From Catonia carolina (Eukaryota > Arthropoda > Insecta > Hemiptera > Achilidae), in the NCBI GenBank assembly GCA_035578175.1, contig JAQMRL010000001.1, forward strand, positions 373,357,720 to 373,421,719: DNA of 64,000 nucleotides, given 5' to 3'. Positions within the stretch are counted from its first letter, which is position 1. Each line of letters opens with the position of its first letter. The position numbers and the translations under genes are program-made. A model generated the notes under the pieces. That model saw only the letters and a program-made list of their open reading frames with translations. It was not told the DNA's origin and ran no database searches. Shown here piece after piece: positions 1 through 10,139 of this stretch.

Positions 1-120
1 TCTATCAAAACGGTAGTTCTTACATGCAGGCACATCATGGTTTTTACACTAATTTTTAAATAAATCAGAATCGATCGGTGCATTCTGCCTACGTGATTCA
101 AAAGAGGGTAAAGAAACTTT

Positions 121-990
121 GTCCACGATGATAAACAAGCAAGGGAAACAAAAGACAGTGCATACTCCTGAAAACATAAAGATGTAGAGTTACAATCGAA
201 AGACGTGCACATTGGTCAGCTTGCCGGCATGGCACAACCAGAACTTCCAAAAGAACAGTTAGTCACGGATTTCACACAACGATCTACATCATCCTTCCAA
301 GATGCAAATTGTTCAGGCTCTTAAAGAAACAGATTACGGTTTTGTGAAGAAATATTTAACAAATTGAATTAATGAAGATGAACACATTGTAAACAATTTA
401 TGGATGAGTGACAAGGCCCATTTCCATTTGCCTGGTTACGTCAACAAGCAAAACTTTATGAATGATGTGAATTCTATACAACTGCATCAGCAGCCTCTCT
501 ATTCCACCAAAGTTACTGAGTGGTAGGCTAAATCTTCATCAGGGATCATAGAGCCTTACTTTTTCAAAGATGATTTAAACAATGCTGTGACAGTGAACTC
601 ACAGAGAAGCAGACATGTTGGAAAACCTTTTACTCCACAACTCATTCAGTACGAACTAGAAGAAATTTTTTCAACAAGATGGAGCAACCTCCCGCATGGC
701 AAGGATACGCATGAATGCTGTAAACGGTTTATTTTCAAACCACATGATCTCTCAAAATCAGGATATCGTATGATCTCCCCATTCACCGTAGTTAACAATG
801 TGCGACTTTTTCTTGTGGGGTTACCTGAAGAGTAGAATGCATCAGTATAACACACCACAAACAGTTGAAGAAGTTACTAAAAAGAACAGATCTGACGGGA
901 GGTGGTTCAAATTCTGGCAATGCTGCGGCGAACGATAATAACTTCCAAGACTCACCTGGAAGAATTTTAACACCTGCAAGGTTATCTTCT
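121..990 (+). pseudogene. Decayed DDE transposase (DUF4817/Tc1-mariner-like), copy 1
   Basis: Reading with frameshifts and stops gives the family signature: DKAHFHLPGYVNKQN near 408-465, then FQQDGATSRMAR near 668-700, an AVNGLFSNHMIS block, and a CDFF/GYLKSRM block near 800-840 followed by QYNTPQTVEE. These match the catalytic half of transposases that carry a DUF4817 helix-turn-helix. The N-terminal half is unrecognisable, and several stops and frame changes make it non-functional. It lies in sequence beyond the last visible nicalin exon, probably in the next nicalin intron. A better-preserved relative lies at 8300-9060. Confidence 0.75.
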
Positions 991-1402
991 CACTGGAGTT
1001 ATTTTTAAAACTTAGTAACAGTTACTTAGTTTGTTACTTAGTTACTTAGGTTTTTTTGATGTAACTTATCGTGGTAAAAATACAATTTGGAAAAATTTAT
1101 GCAATTTTTTTGCAGCCTTTCAAAATTGTTCTGTACTCTGCCGCAACCATTAGGCAGATCAGATATATCACACTGCCATTTTACATAAAACTTAAACCTC
1201 TACCCAATAAATTGATTGCAGTGACTAATTTTTATTATTGGAACTAACTGATTATGTTACAAAGTTGTATGAACTCGACTACATAAAAAATACAAACGTA
1301 GTATATCATTTATAGTGTCTGATTCAAACACTTGAAAGATAACATTGTATTTAGTGCCGTCATAATTTCTTTTAAAAAAAAGTTATTGTAAAAATTACTT
1401 AC

Positions 1403-1486
1403 AGGAGCTACACCAAAACTGTCATAATGAGCAACAATAGCTATTGTTGGAAGTTTGTCTTCAACACCGTAGCCAGACAATTTACC
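1403..1486 (-). CDS. NCLN: Nicalin, coding exon 5 (partial gene; continues off the left edge)
   Basis: This 28-codon exon reads GKLSGYGVEDKLPTIAIVAH then YDSFGVAP, the strongly conserved core of nicalin's aminopeptidase-like (M28-related) domain. A TTTCAG acceptor (minus strand) precedes base 1486 and a GTAAGT donor follows base 1403. Both ends are phase 0, matching exon 4. The remaining C-terminal exons, including the C-terminal membrane segment expected from the family, must lie left of this window; I saw no further exon between 1 and 1400. Confidence 0.93.
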
Positions 1487-1924
1487 CTGAAACATAAATA
1501 GAATATTTAATGATTAAAAACCCCAATAGCCTACCTACCAATTTACTACAGGACAACATGATCACAAATAGTTTGATATAACTTATTAAAAAAGAAATAC
1601 ATTAGCAAGATTATAAACAAAATTTTGTTTTCGGTTGTATATCCAACTGCTATGCAATTAAAGGCTAATTATGATGGTGAAAGCTGATAGAAAAAAATTA
1701 GCATTGGTAAAGTTTTGTCTTTAGAATACACATCATCTTGTTTTATTTGCTTCTGAAAACAATGTTTTTAATTTCTGTGAATTCCAAAAACCAAAGAGAT
1801 TAAAAATAAACTTAATTTGAAATTTGATGACTTAAGTTACATTTCTTTCAGTAAAACTATGCTTTTTACAACAAATTAGCCCTCTTCTGAAGCAACTGGA
1901 AATGAGTACTATATTATTTTTCAG

Positions 1925-2232
1925 GGCTGATGAGCTCTGAACATACGCATTGGCCCCTACTCACTTCATAGCTAGCCACTGGCTTTTCAGCAACACTGCT
2001 AATACGTGTTCTCGTAACTCTGTTATACAATCAGCTGATAATATTATTAAGTATTGCATGTTAACGCGCTCTATAATTGATGTGCTCAGTACGAGATGCA
2101 AGATACGAGTGAACTACTGCGGCTCTTATACGCATGCGCATGTAATGTTTCCAAGCTGAAACATTCATACAATCTGACAACGCTGTCAAACGTTCTGATT
2201 CTAAACGCGTTGAACAGCAGAGCTCATCAACC
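1925..2232. mobile_element. Small MITE-like element with ~13-bp terminal inverted repeats
   Basis: The segment begins CTGATGAGCTCTG (from 1927) and ends CAGAGCTCATCA (to 2229), an inverted pair. It is richer in GC than its surroundings and contains the palindrome CGCATGCGCA. No coding sequence is visible. It lies in nicalin intron 4. The superfamily is not clear, and no convincing target duplication was seen. Confidence 0.5.
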
Positions 2233-2595
2233 ATAAAAAGCATTATAGTTACCGATTCTGATAGTTACAAATAATTTACTTATCATTTGCAATGCTGTGA
2301 AACACTGTTTAATCAAATCTAAATATTATTTCTATCTGTATGGGTGTTAGAACTTTAAACTCGCGGGCTTTCCTCGCGTTCAACCAGTGCCGCTGTCTAC
2401 CTGCAGCAGAGCGGAATTGCCACAGATCAGGCTTATCGAGAAGAAGCTGGTTGTCTTTTGGAATGCATACAGAACGTACACAATCTACTCATTACCTTAC
2501 TCCATGCCGGTACAGGCAAATAGTGTACTTAATAGGATTTACAGTCCATTCAATTTATTGTTTGTAACCTTGCTTTATGGACAATCGAGGTTTAA

Positions 2596-3387
2596 CACTT
2601 TCAAGATGACAAACGTACGTGATACAGCCATGATAATATATACCGAGTGACGGCAAAGGTATGTCATACGGGCACGGCAATATACATCCCTAGACGGCAA
2701 ACGTATCTCAAACGTTTGTTACTTTCACATTGTTATAAATTTGGCTACCCATACGCTATCCATTTCCCGTTTTCACTGTTATTTAGTTCACTTTGTTCTC
2801 TGTTTACCTACAGCGATAGTTGACCGAATCGATTAGTATTTTCTGATATATCGACAAAACTATCGACCACTACTTAATGCGCAAGATTGAACCGTAGCAT
2901 CTACTACCGAGTACCGACATAGCGTGTTACAAGGCCACGCTGTTTGCAGTGTATGTGTTTTACTGTTATTGTGCTATTATACATTTCATGAAACGATGTC
3001 TAGAGATGCATAAGATTGTTTTGCAGAAGATTCTGGGTCGTAATTAAATGACACAGACATTGATGAATCATACGACCCTGCGGAGAATGAACGCGATATT
3101 GATATATGTTTCATTAAAAAATTTTCGGAAATGTGTAAATTAGAGTAATTTGTAAATAGTTATATATTTTATAAATAACTTAATAATTGACTTAAACAAA
3201 ATATATGGTTAAAAAGAGCAAATTTTAAACTTTATTTTCATATAATATCCTTGTTGATAAGAACTGATATGACTGCACACTGATTTTTTGAAAAAGTTGA
3301 AAAAACGTCAGTCTACAGTGCAAGATACGATAAATTTACTTTAGTCTGTAGTGCATGGTCGTGAAAAAAATGGTGGACTGGAAAGTG
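2596..3387 (+). mobile_element. piggyBac-like non-autonomous derivative flanked by TTAA
   Basis: TTAA occurs at both ends (2592-2595 and 3388-3391). Immediately inside, the left end reads CACTTTCAAG and the right end, reversed, reads CACTTTCCAG, a short terminal inverted repeat as expected for piggyBac. Inside, from about 2997, a broken reading gives MSRDA..., then AEDSGS and TDIDESYDPAENERD, resembling the acidic N-terminus of piggyBac transposases; nothing else of the transposase remains. I infer an internally deleted copy, in nicalin intron 4. Confidence 0.7.
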
Positions 3388-3538
3388 TTAAAGTTGTAAA
3401 TACTACGAGCTAAATAAACCATGCAATAATTGAATAACAGTGGGCTAACCAGTTGACTTTAATTTAACTTAATTTGTGAGATGAAAGTTTCTCTACTAAC
3501 TAACTAATTAATTAAAAACTTTAAATCGGTTAACATAC

Positions 3539-3633
3539 CTGAATTGAAGCAATATTAGTATCTGTTTTAGGTGAAGCTTTGTTTGTGTTAATAACAATCT
3601 GATAGCCATTAGCAGACACTGAATGCATTAACG
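3539..3633 (-). CDS. NCLN: Nicalin, coding exon 4
   Basis: With one base carried from exon 3, this exon reads ALMHSVSANGYQIVI then NTNKASPKTDTNIASIQ. This matches the nicalin segment just before the conserved LPTI-IVAHYD block. The acceptor is TTTTTACAG on the minus strand before 3633 and the donor GTATGT after 3539. Phases (in 1, out 0) agree with the neighbouring exons. Confidence 0.9.
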
Positions 3634-4079
3634 CTGTAAAAATAAGAAACATATTTTATAAAGGGGTTTTAATATTGCAGCACACAAATATCAAAAACAC
3701 ATTAATATTCTAGAACAGTGGTTTCCAAACTTTTTGGCCTGAGAGCCCACCGCTTGGACAAACAAAATATATACATTCTCATGTGTATATTCTGTGTGTG
3801 TTGCTGTATTAACATAAAATAATTTCTCAAAATAAGCTATATTTAAATTTACAATGGTTACAAACACAATCAATCATAATACTGTGAATAAACTAAAAAA
3901 TTTTTTTGGGTGTAAAACACTTTTTTGGTTCAGGGGGTCTGAAAACGTGTAGATCCGGTGAAAACACGATTTCAAAAAATCAACATGAAATCAATACTTT
4001 CCTTCCTATATATTCATACTAGCGGGACCCAGGCGCTTCGCTGCACGTGTTGGAAAATCAGAATGAGATTATGTTAATC

Positions 4080-4098
4080 TATATATATATATATATAT
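4080..4098. repeat. (TA)n microsatellite
   Basis: A run of TA dinucleotides near the 3' end of the Helitron, a common position for microsatellites in insect Helitrons. Confidence 0.85.
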
Positions 4099-4153
4099 TT
4101 ATTAAATATAAGAATTTGTTGGTTCTTAAATTTTTAAGGGTTAGTGGAAGTAT

Positions 4154-4454
4154 TTAATGTAAGGCCTCTCTATAAACAATATTTTTAGTTTGTCCTGTTG
4201 GCGCTAAAATGTATAAATTGTTTTTATCGCTAACCCTCGAACATGAAACATATAACTGCCCGTGCGATAAGCAGGAAGTACGTAAATCAATCCCAAAAAT
4301 GAACTTTAGGTGAGTTCGCATTGACAATATTTTGAAAATTTGATCAGATGGGTTCATGCCCAATGCGATAGAAACTGCAAATGCAATAGAAAAACACCCC
4401 ACAATCAGTCCAATTTTGCTGCTGTTGACAATCTTCATAATCAATGGAAGGTTT
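4154..4454 (-). pseudogene. Helitron PIF1-like DNA helicase, C-terminal remnant
   Basis: The minus-strand frame ends LKFIFGIDLRTSCLSHGQLY then VSCSRVSDKNNLYILAPTG and QTKNIVYREAL-stop. SHGQLYVSCSRV followed by NLYI..P.G.TKNIVY is the hallmark C-terminus (helicase motif VI region) of Helitron-encoded PIF1-like helicases. The upstream part is disordered, and at 4469 the reading frame runs by chance into an inserted LINE, so any longer ORF here is chimeric. Walker A and B motifs are absent. Confidence 0.8.
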
Positions 4455-4468
4455 GTGGGGAAATAAAG
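4455..4468. repeat. Target-site duplication, left copy (14 bp)
   Basis: GTGGGGAAATAAAG occurs here and again at 5955-5968, exactly flanking the non-LTR fragment. Confidence 0.9.
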
Positions 4469-5954
4469 GAGGCGAAGTAAGTCAGTGATCGGCTGGCTTG
4501 CATGTGCCGGAGCATCACGTCCAAGAGAGCACACCTGCTCCCTTACTTTCTGTAGCAGTTTTTCGTGCCCGTGCCTCTGGAAACTCCTCGGCATCCTATG
4601 GTTACTTTTCAGCCATGCTTTGGTCCCGCTGAGGTGAGCTGAGATGCTGGGCTTCTGTCTGTCTATCCTGATCCTTGTCCCTGGCATCTAGCACTTTTTC
4701 TATCCGTGCTAGAGGCAACTTCTCCTACTGTAGCTTTTGCCCAACCCAGTGGTGTCAGGCGTTTACCGTGCCGAAGGGTGGATGGCACTGGGGCATTTAA
4801 TCAGTGTCTTAACGGTGCCTGTAGGATACTTGGCTAAATCCTACAGTATTTTGCCTTACCCCTGTACGCGGGGCTATGCAGGGGCGGACTGATTATTTCC
4901 CTAGCTGACACGACAACTAAAAGTGGTTGTTGTTCCTTTTACTAGGAAAAGGAAGATGGCTCTAGATGCTTTGACTCTGGAAGGAGTGAATTTGAGCTAC
5001 TCCCCTGAGGTGAAGTATCTGGGGGTTGTCCTGGATAGGGGCCTGACTTGGAGGGGCCACATGTCAAGGACTGTTGAGAGGGCTGCAAAGGCCTTATGGA
5101 TGTTTAAGAGTCCGTTTGGGAGGACTTGGGGGCTTAGGCCTCGTATGGCAGAATGGGCTTATGTGAGCTTCATTCTGCCAATGGTCACGTACAAAGCTTT
5201 TTGTATGGTGGCCAAGAACAGATCGGCTGAGGAAGCTGAAGAGATTGGCCCACCTAAGGATATGTTGTGCAACGAGCACTGGTCCAACGGCTACTATGGA
5301 GGCGATGTTTGAGTTGCCTCCTATTCATGTTCAAGTGAAGAAGGAGGCGATAAGAACTGCCTTGAGGCTGGAGGGCGGGTTCGGGGTCCCATCAGGGGAG
5401 ATGGGCCACACCGAGATCTTCAAAGGGGTTGAGGGGATGGGTGTGGTAGGTGGTCCTCGGGACCGTATGTACAGAGCATACGACTTCTCTGACACACTGA
5501 GGGTGAAAATTTTTGATCGTCAGGAGTGGGCGGAGGGACAGCCAGTGATACCGGAAGGGGTTACCTTTTGGTACACTGACGGCTCAGTGATGAGCGGAAG
5601 AGCGGGAGTGGGGGCCTGGGGGGCCGGGGGAAAGATTTCCCTGGCCCTTGGGTGTAACATAACCGTCTTCTAAGATGAAATATTGGCCATTATGGTCTGT
5701 GCGGCTCAGGGGGTCGCACACTTATATTTATATGCAGTTGCAAAGTGGTTGGCTGCAAAAGAAGAGCGCTGATGGGTAAGGTTGTGTAAACACCTTCTCA
5801 GATAAGTGCACTAGATCCTAGGCAGATCCTGCGCTTTATCGAAAGTGTGGGTCTTGCAGAAATAGGAATAGGGGCAATCACAAAAGATCTTTTAGGTCGC
5901 GGTGAGGAGGGGCTGCAGAAGCCTGAACGCCCTTATTGTAAAGTAAGTAAGTAA
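4469..5954 (+). mobile_element. Non-LTR retrotransposon fragment nested in the Helitron
   Basis: This 1486-bp insert is flanked by an exact 14-bp target duplication and ends with a (TAAG)n tail at about 5938-5954, both signs of target-primed reverse transcription. The coding part (4920-5760) holds the region after the RT fingers/palm (YLGVVLDRGLTWRGHM) and an RNase H domain (YTDGSVMSGRAGVGAWG). It is much more GC-rich than its surroundings, suggesting a younger insert. The first ~450 bp have no recognisable coding and may be 5' UTR joined by an internal deletion to the 3' part. Confidence 0.85.
4923..5790 (+). pseudogene. RT C-terminal region plus RNase H of a non-LTR element (R1/Jockey-like), frameshifted
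   Basis: Two overlapping frames cover the region. The first (4923-5312) carries SPEVKYLGVVLDRGLTW and a downstream WAYVSFILPMVTY block, typical of the thumb/connection region of R1- or Jockey-type ORF2. The second (5245-5673) ends in VTFWYTDGSVMSGRAGVGAW, the first catalytic Asp motif of RNase H. A stop at 5671 (VF-stop-DEILAIMVCAAQG) interrupts RNase H just before its expected glutamate. A frameshift lies near 5260. The copy cannot be active. Confidence 0.8.
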
Positions 5955-5968
5955 GTGGGGAAATAAAG
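5955..5968. repeat. Target-site duplication, right copy (14 bp)
   Basis: Identical to 4455-4468 and directly after the TAAG-rich 3' tail of the non-LTR insert. Confidence 0.9.
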
Positions 5969-6008
5969 CGAAAAGAAAACTGAGTTATTAATCAGTTATT
6001 TTGAAATT

Positions 6009-6230
6009 TTATTTGGGTTTTAAGTTGTCATATACATGAATAATATTTCCGTCGTAATAGGTACAGATCCAATGCGTAATAGGTTCTGTGGCTTTGGAAG
6101 GTAGTAGCTGGATATGTTTGTAATTTCTGGGAATGGGAATTCTATCCTCGATGAGATTCCACATTAACAGAGCTTCTTGCGGTTGCAACTCCGTTTGTGA
6201 TGACAAAATTTCATTAAATTTGCTTACGTG
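6009..6230 (-). pseudogene. Possible ULP1/C48-like cysteine protease fragment inside the Helitron
   Basis: The minus-strand frame reads SSQTELQPQEALLMWNLIED ... PITHWICTYYDGNIIHVYDN then LKPK-stop. An H-W-I/V followed 10-12 residues later by V-Y-D-S/N is the signature of the His region and following Asp of ULP1-like peptidases carried by several transposon groups. Only this piece remains. The assignment is tentative; it could be another element-borne domain of the same fold. Confidence 0.45.
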
Positions 6231-6513
6231 GCCTGTAGATAAATAAATCGTTATTCATCAGCTCGTCAACAGCAGATTCGGATAAAGGTAATATATGAGC
6301 AGTTATTTGTAATCTAACGGTAAATGACAGTTCTAAAAAATATACATAATAAAGTTTTAAAAATATGGATAATATAATATTATGATGATGACAGTTTAAA
6401 CTATTGGTAAACGACCTGGTTTATCGATTCAGGACCTCGAGATCCACTTTGTATTGCAAAACAAAATGGTCCTTACAATATCAGTAAACACTCTGATATT
6501 ATACTTAAATTAC

Positions 6514-6680
6514 TATTAGTTTAGTTTTTAAAAGAACTGTTTATATTTTGAATAATACGCTATGGTAACAACAATAGCAATGCAAAATAGGTTGCCACTT
6601 ATATAAAAGGTTTAGTTCTTAAAAGAACTGTTTATTTCAATGATACGCTACGGTAACAAATACAGCAGTAGCAAACAACG
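6514..6680. repeat. Imperfect tandem duplication (~65 bp unit)
   Basis: Two units share AAAAGAACTGTTTAT and ATACGCTAYGGTAACAA (6530-6575 and 6622-6663), spaced about 92 bp apart. They sit inside the Helitron near its 5' part, perhaps as a subterminal repeat. Confidence 0.65.
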
Positions 6681-7257
6681 AAAATGCAACTGCGCAGTAA
6701 GACTGTTGTCTGAAGACTGACTGGAACAATGCGATTGTGTAGGCGTGGTGACAATAGGAGGTTGTCATACATACAATAATAGGCATAACGGTACTTTCAC
6801 ATGATGTATTATTACCCTTTACGTAGTGACATCTAAAATGAAAAATATTGTAAAATGTCTTTAAGTAATACTCTTGTGCTACAGTACTCAAGCTAATTAA
6901 AATATTAAGGACTTTATGTTTTCTGGGTCGAGAAATCGATTAAAAAAAGTCCGAGTTCGATATCTCTAGCCGTTAAGGAGTTATACTGTTTTTTAAGTTT
7001 TTTGAGCCCCATAGTGGTCGCACCCTGGATTTTTGATATTTCCTGAGGGTTTCAGGACGCGAGGAACAAAAAAGATTCTAATCATTTTTTCGCTAGGAGG
7101 CCTTCTTATAGGTTAGAATTTCCGGACAAACACCGCTACACTCAACTTTATGTATATAGATAGGCAAGAGTTAGTAAAAATTAACTCCATATTATTCCAA
7201 GCAAAATAAAGTATTAAAACCAAAATCCATGAAACATATTAATAGATCAAAACCCAC

Positions 7258-7405
7258 CTTGAGCTGCAGTAGCAGCCTTATCGTCGGTAAGTCTACTATG
7301 AGTTACATCATCTAAAATTTCCTGTAGTGCTGGGGTCCAAGTAGCAAAATAAATAGGAATAAAAACTTCTTGGAACAACATTCCTTTTTCTAGTTCAATC
7401 AGAGC
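7258..7405 (-). CDS. NCLN: Nicalin, coding exon 3
   Basis: The exon reads ALIELEKGMLFQEVFIPIYF then ATWTPALQEILDDVTHSRL and TDDKAATAAQ, the nicalin lumenal segment with the PVYFA-like motif. The acceptor TTTTTTTACAG precedes 7405 on the minus strand and the donor GTGGGT follows 7258. It enters in phase 0 and leaves one base over, matching exon 4. Confidence 0.92.
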
Positions 7406-7739
7406 CTGTAAAAAAACCATAAACACATTAGTAAGTGGGTCACCTTTCAAAATAAACATATAAATAAATTAACAAGCTTTACTTAAGCCTTTTATCAAGT
7501 TTAGATAACAGGACACAGTGTAGCGTAAGTTATTTATTAACTCTTAAGAAGCCTTACTAATGTACCTGTGACCTTACATTTATTAACATGTGAACAAAAA
7601 ATTAAAAGAAAGTAATATGAACATTTGTAGAGCTCCTAACTATGAAATTGCACTATAAATACAATATGTAAATTATCTCTCCCATTAGAAAATTATCTGT
7701 AAGTTTCCAATCACAGTGGTACCTGTCCAATATTTTTTT

Positions 7740-8280
7740 GTCATTTTATTGACAATAATGGTAAACTGAATATTAGCCCTACTTTTTTACTTTCTCTTGC
7801 CTGAAGGAAACTATTGTTTTCATGTATATTTTTTTAAATACAGTTTTCACTGGATATACACACTTCAGACCCCTGAACCCAACAAAACATGTTTCAAGTG
7901 ATAGGTGTGTGTGTAAACAAAATATCTCAAGAACGGAACATCGAACTAAGTTGAAACTTAAGTTAGATACCACTAGAGGACCCGACACAGATATTGTCAT
8001 CAAAATTGTTCAACCAGAAGTAGTAGTTTATTTGAGTAATTTTTCATTTTTTGCAATTTTCTCAAAAACAGCTGATTTTTTTAAAAATCGCCTCAATATA
8101 TTTACTATATTTTTTATACTCTACAAGATAGGGTAGGCGCTATGTCTGCTGAAATTCCTGGGGAGGCTGTTCTCCTGTAGAAAAACCAGTTTTTTTAAGA
8201 TTGCAGCCTTAATACGCATTTTAGGTCAAAAGGGTCTATCTACAGGGATGGGCAGAAAAGTGGATAGTTTTTGATCTGAC
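7740..8280. other. Intron sequence, no gene recognised
   Basis: Part of nicalin intron 2. It looks repeat-like (for example the stretch around 7905-8000), but no coding domain or element ends could be supported. Confidence 0.4.
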
Positions 8281-8299
8281 TATACATTGCAACACTGCG

Positions 8300-9060
8300 A
8301 GTGGGGAGAACCGGGTCAATGACTTTCATTCCTTGGCTCAATGCCATTACAGTTGCAATGGAGTCATGGAACGCACAACATCGTGGTTTCATCATAGAGA
8401 CTTACTTTAGTAACAGTTACTCGGTAGTCAAAACCCAGCATTTGTTCCATACAAAGTTTGGAGTAGGTAGACATGGTAGTGTTCCCGGACGCAATGCAAT
8501 GCGTTAGGTTAAAAATTTTAGAGAAATGGCTTCATCTTTAAAACAGAAACCTACAGGCCGTCCACGTAGCGTTTGTACTCCTTAAAACACAGATGCTTTG
8601 CGATTATCAGTAGCCAGAAGTCCACGTTGCCCTGTTGCACATCATGCAGCTGTGCTAGGAATATCAGATCGAAGTGTTCAACGAATTTTGCGTTTGGATC
8701 TTCATTTTCATCTGTATAAAATCGTAACTGTTCGAGAACTAAGCCAACATGATTTCCAAAACCAAAGAGAATGTGCACAATTCAATTCTGAACATTTTAA
8801 CTAACGATTCAATAATCATAATGTCAGATGAGGCCCATTTTCACCTGTCTGGTTGTGTAAATAAACAAAATTTCTGGTACAGGGCGGCAGAAAATCATCG
8901 TAGCCTACACGAAAAACCACTTCATTGTGAACGTGACAGTTTGGTGCGCATTGGCTAAATTTGGAGTGATAGGTCCATAATTTTACAAAGAGAATGGTCG
9001 AGCAGTTTCGATCACTTCAAGTCGTTATGTCGAAATGCTAAATAATTTCCTTGGTCTGTA
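8300..9060 (+). pseudogene. DUF4817/Tc1-mariner-like transposase, copy 2 (near full length, frameshifted)
   Basis: Joined across frames, the order is: N-terminal helix-turn-helix (WNAQHRGFIIETYFSNSYSV, then TQHLFHTKFG and GSVPGRNAM), a linker with KPTGRPRSV, a second HTH (HHAAVLGISDRSVQRILR), then the first catalytic Asp motif in MSDEAHFHLSGCVNKQNFW and a run to the SRYVEMLNNF block. Sequence after this block is lost, so the second Asp and the Glu are missing. Stops and frame changes occur at about 8505, 8583 and 8957. It lies in nicalin intron 2. Confidence 0.82.
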
Positions 9061-9084
9061 ATACTTTACTAGTCTTTAATATTG

Positions 9085-9712
9085 GTGTGTTGTGCGATTG
9101 CCGGTTGTTGTAATCAGGATAGACACCAAGAGGAGTTGGGCATTATTAGTTTTACAGTTTTCCAAAAGCCATTGAAACTAAATTGAAGTGGATAAATGCT
9201 TGCAAGCGGGTCGATTCATTTTCTGCTGATAGTGGTCGCGTGTTTAGTACATTTCGACGAATCGGATTGTATACGCGATTTAAAGTTTGAATTGCTATAT
9301 CTCCCATAAAAACGTGTCTTAAAGACAAATTCAGTCCCACATGTAAATTTGCCGATTTATAAAGCCATTCTACGTCCGGGAAACCCGACTTGTAGTGAAC
9401 ATAAAAATCGAGCAGACAAACAATACGCTTCTAAGGAGTTTATGATATACTAAACTCATCATCCAATTACAATACAGGCAGTTCACAAAATGAAGGGATA
9501 GCCGTAGAAAAAGGTAGGCCTTGTTTTAATGAAGAACCGCCAAATTTTAATGTTGAGCAGTCGGAGGAACTGATCTCTTAAAACGTGAAAACGCCAAATT
9601 AAAAGAAGAAAACAAGTTACTTAGAAAAAAACTTCTGGCCGCAAAAGAAGAATTATTAAAATTAAAATCAATTTCCCGTGTAAACATACCTAAACTGCTA
9701 TGTTTATAAAAT
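9085..9712 (+). pseudogene. THAP zinc finger plus coiled coil, N-terminal remnant of a P-element-like transposase
   Basis: A broken THAP domain can be followed: CCAIAGCCNQ (the C-x(2-4)-C pair), RHQEELGI, then LKWINACKRVDSF (conserved Trp) and SADSGRV, then HFDESDCIRDLKFE (the His of C2CH with the second Cys replaced), each block separated by single-base shifts. About 250 bp downstream another frame reads LLKRENAKLKEENKLLRKKL then LAAKEELLKLK, a clear leucine-rich coiled coil. THAP followed by a coiled coil is the layout of P-element transposases. Nothing of the catalytic part follows. It lies in nicalin intron 2, directly after the decayed transposase. Confidence 0.7.
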
Positions 9713-10139
9713 CAATGTAAAAATCCTACCATCACTACGCACCAGCCAGCTGTTGGGGACCAGCTTTGTCATCTTATATCTCACAGCAGATGCGCTTGAC
9801 CGTTACCATCTAGTATAGTAACCGTGCTAGTGCTAAACATTGCTCTCCTTGATGAACTGTGTCAATACTACTTCTTTACCTTTCTATATTACGCAATCAT
9901 CACTTTATTTCTCTAGACTTCATCTTTGAAGTAGACATCTTGAAGAACACTACAAGTGAGCGCAACACCAGTTCTTCGCACCGTATAGAATGATTAAAAC
10001 CCCATAACATGATAGGCAATTGAGCTATGTTTCTTTTGATGTCTAATATTTATAATTAACTGCTATGTTTTAATTTTGAAACATACTTTAAGAAATTATA
10101 TTTCATAATACAAACGTAGGCTGCTAAATGTAGGCTTAC

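Larger units (their letters stand above)
4019..7160 (-). mobile_element. Helitron (rolling-circle transposon), minus strand, interrupted by a LINE
   Basis: On the minus strand the element starts with TC after an A (7160/7161) and ends in CTAG before a T (4019/4018), fitting the Helitron rules of 5' TC, 3' CTRR and insertion between A and T. The last ~25 bases before CTAG are GC-rich, as expected of a terminal hairpin. Inside are a PIF1-type helicase C-terminus (4154-4325) and a short conserved block (6009-6206). A non-LTR fragment (4469-5954) splits it. It almost fills nicalin intron 3. No Rep/HUH nuclease motif is visible, so the copy is presumably dead. Confidence 0.75.

Noticed and set aside
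4154..4687. A 177-codon minus-strand ORF read as one protein
   Set aside because: Only 4154-4454 is Helitron helicase. The N-terminal part lies inside the later LINE insertion (starts at 4469) and is antisense to it, so the frame is chimeric by chance.
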